7,466 nt of DNA. It comes from Verrucomicrobiota bacterium (GTDB lineage: Bacteria > Verrucomicrobiota > Verrucomicrobiia > Limisphaerales > UBA9464). A program made the translations under genes and the position numbers. Of the stretch, positions 1-5,335 are shown piece after piece; the stretch's first letter is position 1; every line of letters begins with the position of its first letter. A model generated the notes under the pieces. The model did not search any database and was not told where the DNA came from. It saw only the letters and a list, made by a program, of their open reading frames with translations. The stretch spans positions 1 through 7,466 of the forward strand of contig JAPLUH010000423.1 in assembly GCA_026397675.1 (NCBI GenBank), in the 5' to 3' direction.

Positions 1-2
1 CC

Positions 3-164
3 CTTGATTTAATCCAGCGTTCAGTGCGACTCGATCGGCAGAATGAACAGTGGATGCTCCGTCACCAAATGATACCCGGCGATCTCGTCCCCAGCAGCGC
101 AAGTCGGAGCCCACAGCGGATTCGGTCTACCTACGGACTGAGAGCCGGGGGGATCGGGCCATGA
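3..164 (+). CDS. Possible C-terminal end of an upstream gene (5' partial)
   Basis: One frame is open from the left edge of the window and ends at TGA 162-164, giving about 53 residues with no start inside the window. The stop overlaps the ATG at 161 as ATGA, the same coupling seen between the kinase and receiver genes further on, and this is the main argument that the frame is real. The peptide begins with a charged, heptad-like stretch (LDLIQRSVRLDRQNEQW) and ends in a Ser/Arg/Gly-rich tail. No domain can be recognised and no function is proposed. An open frame of this length can occur by chance at this GC content. If it is not a gene, 1-160 is simply the leader of the activator gene, in which I see no convincing promoter. 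Confidence 0.4.
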   Translation, partial: LDLIQRSVRLDRQNEQWMLRHQMIPGDLVPSSASRSPQRIRSTYGLRAGGIGP

Positions 165-1717
165 AGCTCATTGAACGGGTTCTAGTGGTGGATCGCTCAG
201 ATCTGATCCGTCAGACTGTCGGCCGTGTTCTCCGGCCCAGAGGAGTGGCCGTGGCGGAGGCCGATTCGTTGTCGGCTGCCTGGGAGTACCTGGAAGCAGA
301 TCGGTTCCAATTACTCCTCGTCGGTGAAACCCTTCCGGACGGTTTATCCACCACGCTCATTCGAGAGCTGGCCGCCCGGATGGAGACGCCCTACATCGTC
401 AGCATTTTGGACAAGGAGAGCAGCGATTTGAGTCAGCAGCACCGTCGTGCTGGGGCTCACGAGATCGTGGTCCGTCCATTTGCCGAGAGAGATCTCCGGG
501 ACTTCTTTGACCGGGCCCGCAAGTTTCTCGCCGCGCCAACCGTTTTTCATGCGTCTCCGGCCGTGCTGTCGGCCCCAACCATCCCTCCCCGTACCTCGAA
601 TCGAGGCACTGGGAGTGGTGTCCAGGCAGGAGTCCAAATTTTGGGGCGATCGCCCGCGACCCAATACTTGAGGGAGTATATTCGCCGAATCGCACCCACC
701 CAGACAACGGTGCTCATCCAGGGCGAAAGCGGCACAGGTAAGGAATTGGTCGCACGGGCCCTCCACCAGCAGAGTCCGCGGGCCTCCGGTCCATTCGTGA
801 AGCTCAATTGTGCGGCTCTGCCCGAGTCTCTGGTGGAGAGCGAACTCTTTGGTCACGAGCGCGGCGCATTCACCGGTGCCATCATTCGTCGTGAGGGACG
901 ATTCGGAATGGCCAACGGTGGCACGCTGCTTCTGGACGAGGTGAGCGAGGTGTCTCTGGCTGTCCAATCTAAGCTGTTGCGGGTGATCCAAGAGCGGGAG
1001 TACGAGCGAGTCGGCGGCAACGAAACACTGTCGGTGGATGTTCGGATTGTCGCCACCACCAATCGCAATTTGGAGGAATCGGTCGAACGGGGAGAATTCC
1101 GGGAGGATCTTTTCTTTCGCCTGAATGTGGTCCCGGTCTACATGCCTCCGCTTCGAGATCGGCTGTCTGATGTCCCGATTCTAGCCGAGTATTTCCTCGA
1201 GGAGTTCTGCCGCAAGCACAGCAAACCGATCCTGGGTTTTACCAAAGAGGCAATGGATTGGCTGAAACAGCACACGTGGCCTGGGAACATCCGGGAGCTT
1301 CAGAACATGATCGAACGAGGTGTTGTTGCCAGTGGTGATGGCCCTGTAGATCTGAGCAGTTTGAGCGCCTATCGCAGCCAGTTTTCAGAGAAACCTCCGG
1401 TCCGAAGAATGTTGCCGCCGACGCGGATGAGCGGCAGTGAAGCCAAGTCGGTTTCGACACTCGGTGAATTGCCCTTGGCATCGCCTCCGCGTTCGGGACC
1501 GACGTCCGGTCGGTTTTCCCAAGCCAACGGTACTGGTGAGCGCAGCGGATTGGAGGCATCGGGTCCGGGCCTGCTCCGGTCACTTGCCGAGGTGGAGAAC
1601 GATCACATCCAGCGGGTTCTTGACCATTGTAAGCAGGACTTAATGGCTGCATCCCGGATTTTGAGGATCACGGTTCCAGCCCTCCAGAAGCGATTGTCGC
1701 TGCGGGAGGGTCAGTAG
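161..1717 (+). CDS. Sigma-54-dependent transcriptional activator with a degenerate (pseudo-)receiver domain
   Basis: NtrC-family activator of 518 residues that would use ATP hydrolysis to remodel sigma-54 RNA polymerase. Order: receiver-like domain about 1-125; AAA+ domain about 163-390; Ser/Pro/Gly-rich linker about 395-470; Fis-type helix-turn-helix about 475-513. Seen in the AAA+ domain: Walker A GESGTGKE (K194), intact sigma-54 loop GAFTGA (235-240), Walker B LLLDE (D259/E260), arginine-finger region REDLFFRLN and sensor II WPGNIREL (373-380). In the receiver the phospho-acceptor position is Gly55 (LLLVGETLPDG), the conserved Lys is Arg105 and the acidic pair is reduced to Asp11-Arg12, so phosphorylation is unlikely. 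The recognition helix (RITVPALQKRL) departs from the usual GISRRTLYRKL. ATG 161 is chosen because the receiver begins there, a purine-rich GGGGGGA precedes it and ATGA overlaps the upstream stop. A GTG at 50 would add 37 low-complexity residues. The family assignment is firm; the target genes are unknown. Confidence 0.93.
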   Translation: MKLIERVLVVDRSDLIRQTVGRVLRPRGVAVAEADSLSAAWEYLEADRFQLLLVGETLPDGLSTTLIRELAARMETPYIVSILDKESSDLSQQHRRAGAHEIVVRPFAERDLRDFFDRARKFLAAPTVFHASPAVLSAPTIPPRTSNRGTGSGVQAGVQILGRSPATQYLREYIRRIAPTQTTVLIQGESGTGKELVARALHQQSPRASGPFVKLNCAALPESLVESELFGHERGAFTGAIIRREGRFGMANGGTLLLDEVSEVSLAVQSKLLRVIQEREYERVGGNETLSVDVRIVATTNRNLEESVERGEFREDLFFRLNVVPVYMPPLRDRLSDVPILAEYFLEEFCRKHSKPILGFTKEAMDWLKQHTWPGNIRELQNMIERGVVASGDGPVDLSSLSAYRSQFSEKPPVRRMLPPTRMSGSEAKSVSTLGELPLASPPRSGPTSGRFSQANGTGERSGLEASGPGLLRSLAEVENDHIQRVLDHCKQDLMAASRILRITVPALQKRLSLREGQ

Positions 1718-1721
1718 CACC

Positions 1722-1757
1722 ATTCGTTTTCGTCCTGGGACGGAACGTGAGACGAAT
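1722..1757 (+). promoter_or_regulatory. Inverted repeat / hairpin in the activator-kinase gap
   Basis: The 60-base gap contains nested inverted repeats. Outer arms are ATTCGT (1722-1727) and ACGAAT (1752-1757). Inner arms are TTTCGTC (1728-1734) and GACGGAA (1739-1745, one G-U pair) around a CTGG loop. On the 3' side, CGTGAG is left as a bulge. No T-run follows, so it does not look like an intrinsic terminator. It ends just before AAGG (1760-1763), the only Shine-Dalgarno-like stretch for the kinase gene. It could be a mRNA stability or translation element, or a DNA operator. The sequence shows the repeat; the role is inferred. Confidence 0.4.
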
Positions 1758-1777
1758 AGAAGGTCGAATGCCACCGA

Positions 1778-3421
1778 TTGAAAAGCATGCAGGACGCTAA
1801 TACACTTCTGAGCGACATTGGAAGGATTGCCCAGGGTTCGGTGCGCCGGAGGGTGTTCTGGTACAACTACGCCAAGTTAACCGTGGGAATGTTGGTCTTC
1901 GCGGTGTTGATTTTCTGGCCGGCTTTCCTGCGGGCCCGCAAGGCGGACCGTATCCAACTGACTCGGATCTTTGATGATCGGCGGCAGGTGATGGAGAATC
2001 ATTTCAGCCGAGTGCCCCGTCTCTTTGAGTTGGTGGGTCTCGCGTCGACGGTGGAACAACGAAAATCCACCCTGCAGTTAATCCGTGAAATGGACCGGTA
2101 CCCCGGAATCGTGGCCGTCGGATTGGCCGATTTTGACGATGGAGTTGCCCGAGTAGATCCCGCCGGCTTGGTGCTTACGATGGATGACTTGGTATTCGCG
2201 ACGATTTTCAAGGACCCGGCGTTTCAAGAGACACTTTTGGAAACTGTGCAAACGGGTTCCAAGCACGTATCAAAGATCTTCTGGAATGGTCCGCCCGCCG
2301 ATGATGCCAGTCGGGCCTACTTTGTGTTCGCAACTGCAGGGCCGCGTCGTTTGGAAGGTGAATCCGTCAACGCCTCTAGGGTGTTGTTCGCGGTCATTAA
2401 TCTGAAGCGTTTGATCCTCCATACGGGTCGGCCTGCGAGCCTCAACATGGTTAACATTCATCTATCCAACAAAGCGTCCTCTGAACCCTCTATTAATATG
2501 GAGCGGGTGGGGGAGTTAAAGAGGGTTACCAGAAAACAAATGATTGAAGTGCGCGCTAAGGACCCTTCTGATACCCTAAGCAATCTTGAAGGGCTACGAC
2601 TGCTGGAGTTGGACAACTTAGAGAGCGACCTGATCAACGATGAATCTTTCGGAACCGGGAAGATTTGCTATTTGCGTTTACTAGATTTTCCCAACCGGGA
2701 ATTTCAACTGAATATAATTTTAAAGAAGTCATTCGTTAAGGCCAGTGCGATCCGGGCACTGATAGTGGCCATGCCCTATTATATTGTTCAGATTCTCATC
2801 ACGAGCTTTCTGATGGTCGTGATGTGGACGGTGTTTTCTGCGAGTCGGAGTCAGATGGGGGAATTGGCCGAGGCGCAAGGCACGATTGCCCGATTAAATC
2901 TCCATCGGACTTTGGTTCAGCAGGAGTTGCACGATCACATCATCCAGAATCTAACGCTCTTGGGAGTCCAAGTAGCCACGAGCCGCATCGATGATGTGGA
3001 TGGTTTTAAGCGGACTCGTGACACAATTCTTCAGCAGCTGGATTACTTGCGGAGGGAATTGCGGCGACTGCTGGTCGAGGGCACGGAGCGTTTGCAGTCT
3101 TTCGATGAAATGTCTGTGCAGCTCAAGAGCATTTGTAGCCACATGGAGAAGCAATTCAATGTTCGATGCGAGTTGACGACGTTGAACACCGATGACCTGG
3201 TTTTGCATCCGGAAGTTCTGTTCCGGACCTGCCGCTTCGCCGAAGAGTTGCTAGGAAATGCCATCCGACATGGGCGTGCCCGCAATATTAGCATGAGGGT
3301 CGAATGCATATCATCGCCGCCATGCTTGTTCTTGCGAGTTTTAGATGACGGGGGCGGATTCGATCCCGAAAACTATTCGGCAGGTTTTGGTCTTCAGAGC
3401 ATGACAGCTTTAAACTCATGA
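1778..3421 (+). CDS. Membrane sensor histidine kinase, NarL/DegS class (HisKA_3), with shortened ATPase domain
   Basis: Sensor kinase of 547 residues. Membrane segments are visible at about 31-49 (AKLTVGMLVFAVLIFWPAFL) and about 330-357 (ALIVAMPYYIVQILITSFLM). They enclose an extracytoplasmic region of roughly 280 residues that matches no sensor fold I recognise. A short coiled linker follows, then the HisKA_3 phospho-acceptor motif ELHDHIIQ with His385. The ATPase part shows the N box EELLGNAIRHG (Asn494) and G1 box DDGGGFD (523-529), and reaches GFGL (536-539). The protein then ends after eight more residues (QSMTALNS), whereas the family normally continues about 30-40 residues beyond this box. 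Start: TTG 1778 is the longest option, but ATG 1787, three codons later, is equally possible; AAGG at 1760 is rather distant from both. The gene overlaps the receiver gene by ATGA and ends in a slippery heptamer. The expected partner is the receiver encoded next, with phosphotransfer from His385 to its Asp53. Confidence 0.9.
   Translation: MKSMQDANTLLSDIGRIAQGSVRRRVFWYNYAKLTVGMLVFAVLIFWPAFLRARKADRIQLTRIFDDRRQVMENHFSRVPRLFELVGLASTVEQRKSTLQLIREMDRYPGIVAVGLADFDDGVARVDPAGLVLTMDDLVFATIFKDPAFQETLLETVQTGSKHVSKIFWNGPPADDASRAYFVFATAGPRRLEGESVNASRVLFAVINLKRLILHTGRPASLNMVNIHLSNKASSEPSINMERVGELKRVTRKQMIEVRAKDPSDTLSNLEGLRLLELDNLESDLINDESFGTGKICYLRLLDFPNREFQLNIILKKSFVKASAIRALIVAMPYYIVQILITSFLMVVMWTVFSASRSQMGELAEAQGTIARLNLHRTLVQQELHDHIIQNLTLLGVQVATSRIDDVDGFKRTRDTILQQLDYLRRELRRLLVEGTERLQSFDEMSVQLKSICSHMEKQFNVRCELTTLNTDDLVLHPEVLFRTCRFAEELLGNAIRHGRARNISMRVECISSPPCLFLRVLDDGGGFDPENYSAGFGLQSMTALNS
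3409..3415 (+). promoter_or_regulatory. Candidate -1 ribosomal frameshift site (T TTA AAC)
   Basis: The kinase is read here as GCT TTA AAC TCA TGA, so TTTAAAC lies in the exact X XXY YYZ phase for -1 slippage, one sense codon before the stop. A -1 shift continues as CTC ATG AAA into the receiver frame with no stop between, giving a 682-residue kinase-receiver fusion. I see no Shine-Dalgarno-like stimulator about 10-14 bases upstream. Downstream there is only a weak GGAT/ATCC hairpin (3435-3446) and a strong one too far away (3466-3485). The heptamer and phase are seen directly; use is inferred and unproven. Confidence 0.3.
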
Positions 3422-3825
3422 AAATTGCCTTCCTGGATGACCATCCCCAACTCGCCGAAGCCATTGCCGGGGCTGTTGCCTCGGCCATTCCGGGCACTCA
3501 GGTGGCGTGCTACAGCCACTGGTCAGAGTTGGAACCCACCTTGGTGCTGGAGCAGTATGACCTTCTGTTCTTGGACATGCGGCTCGAGGACTGCCTTGGC
3601 GCTGAATTGATTAGCCCCATTCAGGAGTTAAGTCCCAAGACCCGTATCGTATTGCTCTCAGCCTTCGCTCAAAACGATCTACTAATTAAATGCCTTAATC
3701 TAGGTATTGCGGGCTATATATCCAAGACGAGCCCTATCGAGACGCTGCTGAAGGCAGTCACTGCCGTCGCTGAGGGTGGAACATTTTTTGACGAGAACAT
3801 CAACCTCGATCAGGAGTCCCGCTGA
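3418..3825 (+). CDS. Stand-alone response regulator receiver (NarL/FixJ-like, no DNA-binding domain)
   Basis: A protein of 135 residues that is essentially one receiver domain. Phosphorylation residues are all present: acidic pair Asp7-Asp8 (FLDDHP), acceptor Asp53 (LLFLDMRL), Ser81 and Lys103 (YISKTSP). The sequence style, including GIAGYISKTSP and an ending like AVAEGGTFFDE, is that of NarL/FixJ regulators, but it stops where the linker to the LuxR-type helix-turn-helix would begin. The 31 bases to the next gene cannot encode one. The start overlaps the kinase stop as ATGA and has no Shine-Dalgarno sequence, so translation probably depends on ribosomes arriving from the kinase gene. It most likely receives phosphate from that kinase and acts by protein contact, CheY-like, or as a phosphate sink. 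Its target is not visible; neighbours in the operon are the obvious candidates. Confidence 0.88.
   Translation: MKIAFLDDHPQLAEAIAGAVASAIPGTQVACYSHWSELEPTLVLEQYDLLFLDMRLEDCLGAELISPIQELSPKTRIVLLSAFAQNDLLIKCLNLGIAGYISKTSPIETLLKAVTAVAEGGTFFDENINLDQESR
3466..3485 (+). other. GC-rich hairpin inside the receiver gene
   Basis: GCCGGGGC (3466-3473) and GCCTCGGC (3478-3485) form an 8-pair stem with one G-U pair around a TGTT loop. It lies about 50 bases after the T TTA AAC heptamer, farther than the usual 5-9 base spacer of frameshift stimulators, and inside codons for the Ala/Gly-rich first receiver helix. It may be no more than GC-rich coding sequence. Confidence 0.2.
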
Positions 3826-3856
3826 GTTGAACTGCTAGACAACCATCTTTCCAAAT

Positions 3857-5122
3857 ATGAGTGACAATTCGACATTCCGAATCCTTCTGATCGCCGAGGA
3901 CCCTTTGATCGGGACAATTCTCCGCGACCAACTCCTGAGTCTCGCCTATTCGGTGACTCTCCATGCCTCACCGGGTGAGGGTCTGGCCGACGCGCAGCAG
4001 CAGAGTTTTCCTCTGGTGATCGTCGATGACCAGATCGCCGGAAATGACAGTATGAAATTGCTCCAGGAATTGGCCAAAGCCCGGCCTGGAATGAATCGTA
4101 TTTTGCTCACTTCCGGGCGCGACATAAATGGTGTCATGGAGGCTCGGCGGTCGGGATTGATCTTCCGCTATCTGACCAAGCCCTGGATGCGAGATGAGGT
4201 CGCCATGGCGGTGGACAATGCCGCAGCAAATTCCGCCCAGCGGTCCGAGATCGACGCCCTTCGCGCTCGCAATCTGGTGCTCAATCAGCAGTTGAGCGAC
4301 GCCGTGCGCGGCGGAGGTGCTTCGGACGGGGGTGGCGTCCCATCGCCATCCGGCGAGCCGTCGTCAGCGCCGGTGATGGGTGGAGCTTCCGTGGATATGG
4401 CCATCGAGATGTCCATCCAGATGCTCAGCGTGTTCCATCCCAATTTGGGCAACGCCAGTCTTCGGGCGGTGGCCATCTGCCGGACCATTGGTGAATTGAT
4501 GGAGCTTCCGCCGACCGAATTGCCCCGCCTGCTGTGGGCGGCGGCCTTGTATGATATCGGCATGCTCAGCGTGGATCGCAGCATCGTGCGACGCTGGTTG
4601 CGGGATACGGCCAAATGCACCGACGAGGAGTTGGCGATGATTCGCCACCACCCCGAGATTGCGGAGGGGGTCATTAAGAGTTTTCCTGCGTTGGCGAGTG
4701 CAGCGGAGATTGTTCGTCATCATCACGAGGCCTTCGATGGCACGGGATATCCCGATGGACTCAAGGGTGAGACCATTCCCCAGTTGGCTCGGATCCTCGC
4801 CCCGGTGATTCACTTCTGCCATCGCAACGGATCGACGACCCAAATCCTCAACGAGTTGGAGAGTCTTTCGGACAAGCAATTTGATCCGATGGCCGTACGC
4901 CTCTTGGCCAAGGCGTTGCCAATGACCCAAATCCCCCGGGGTGAGCGGGAGTTGCTCTTGATTGAACTGAAGGCCGGCATGGTCTTGGGGCGTGATTTGT
5001 TCAACGCCGGCGGACATTTGCTGTTGCCCAAGGGTCGTGAACTCAAGGATTCGGATATCAACCGGATCATTTCCATCAACCGCGTCACACCGCTCACACC
5101 GTTTGTGTTGGTTTATTGCTAA
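3857..5122 (+). CDS. Response regulator with degenerate HD-GYP domain (probably inactive c-di-GMP phosphodiesterase fold)
   Basis: RpfG-like architecture in 421 residues: receiver about 7-125; helical linker about 112-149; Gly/Ser/Pro-rich hinge about 150-175; HD-GYP-like domain about 178-340; and a C-terminal module (ELKAGMVLGRDLFN...LLLPKGREL) often found in HD-GYP regulators. The receiver is complete: Glu14-Asp15, Asp57, Thr85, Lys108. In the output domain the GYP stretch HHEAFDGTGYPDG (Gly297-Tyr298-Pro299) and the RHHP histidines (264-265) remain. However, the catalytic His-Asp is Tyr232-Asp233 (ALYDIGML instead of LLHDIGKI), the early HSxR histidine appears as Ala200 (NASLR), and the late Asp of DxYDAL is missing (PVIHFC). 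Hydrolysis of c-di-GMP is therefore doubtful; ligand binding or a scaffold role is more likely. It lies 31 bases after the receiver gene, so it is probably the same operon. ATG 3857 is the first start after an in-frame TAG at 3836 and has no Shine-Dalgarno sequence. Confidence 0.9.
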   Translation: MSDNSTFRILLIAEDPLIGTILRDQLLSLAYSVTLHASPGEGLADAQQQSFPLVIVDDQIAGNDSMKLLQELAKARPGMNRILLTSGRDINGVMEARRSGLIFRYLTKPWMRDEVAMAVDNAAANSAQRSEIDALRARNLVLNQQLSDAVRGGGASDGGGVPSPSGEPSSAPVMGGASVDMAIEMSIQMLSVFHPNLGNASLRAVAICRTIGELMELPPTELPRLLWAAALYDIGMLSVDRSIVRRWLRDTAKCTDEELAMIRHHPEIAEGVIKSFPALASAAEIVRHHHEAFDGTGYPDGLKGETIPQLARILAPVIHFCHRNGSTTQILNELESLSDKQFDPMAVRLLAKALPMTQIPRGERELLLIELKAGMVLGRDLFNAGGHLLLPKGRELKDSDINRIISINRVTPLTPFVLVYC

Positions 5123-5243
5123 ACCTCAACGATGGCGTTGGATCGGTTGCGCGCGCTGAAACTTCTTCCGCAAGAGCTGTGTTCGGGTTCGCTCAAACCT
5201 CGTCTTGTGAAAGATTTTTACCCCGTGATCACTATCGTCTGAA

Positions 5244-5292
5244 CCGAGTCGTTCCGCTCAGCGCCGGTCTTTTGCGGAATGGGCTCGGCTTT
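5244..5292 (+). terminator. Terminator-like hairpin after the signalling operon
   Basis: The 204-base gap 5123-5326 holds no credible gene. CCGAGTC (5244-5250) pairs with GGCTCGG (5282-5288, one G-U), and TTCCGC (5252-5257) pairs with GCGGAA (5274-5279). A G versus TG internal mismatch separates the two stems, and the loop is 16 bases. CTTTAGTTTC follows, a weak U-tract. The position after the last signalling gene and before a gene of another kind suits an intrinsic terminator, but the poor U-tract and large loop make it imperfect. Confidence 0.4.
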
Positions 5293-5316
5293 AGTTTCGA
5301 CGTGAATCCTCCGATG

Positions 5317-5335
5317 GGATCGGCATATGCGATCC
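5317..5335 (+). promoter_or_regulatory. Hairpin enclosing the start codon of the exported repeat protein
   Basis: GGATCG (5317-5322) and CGATCC (5330-5335) are perfect 6-base inverted arms around the 7-base loop GCATATG. The loop holds the proposed ATG (5327-5329), and the only Shine-Dalgarno-like bases (GGGA, 5316-5319) are in the left arm. Such a structure could restrain initiation, or the palindrome could be a DNA operator. TTTT follows the right arm. The arms are seen directly; the function is inferred. Confidence 0.3.

Noticed and set aside
50..160. GTG start at 50 for the sigma-54 activator (37 extra residues)
   Set aside because: The extra residues are Ser/Arg/Pro-rich and precede the natural first strand of the receiver; ATG 161 has a purine-rich stretch before it and an ATGA overlap with an upstream open frame.
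344..991. 215-codon frame on the - strand
   Set aside because: It is antisense to the receiver/AAA+ coding sequence of the activator, whose motifs are unmistakable, and its own translation shows no domain. Other - strand frames (e.g. 4364-5017, 5378-5926) were rejected for the same reason.
5133..5154. Sigma-54-like promoter TGGC...TTGC in the gap before the exported protein
   Set aside because: The spacing between the GG and GC elements is about 13 bases instead of the required 10, and no other -24/-12 match was found upstream of any gene here.
5206..5233. CRP-like halves TGTGA and TCACT
   Set aside because: They are 18 bases apart instead of 6; GTGATCAC (5225-5232) is a perfect short palindrome but too short to assign.
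5123..5326. c-di-GMP riboswitch in the leader of the exported protein
   Set aside because: Considered because of the HD-GYP neighbour, but none of the conserved GEMM-type sequence blocks is visible.
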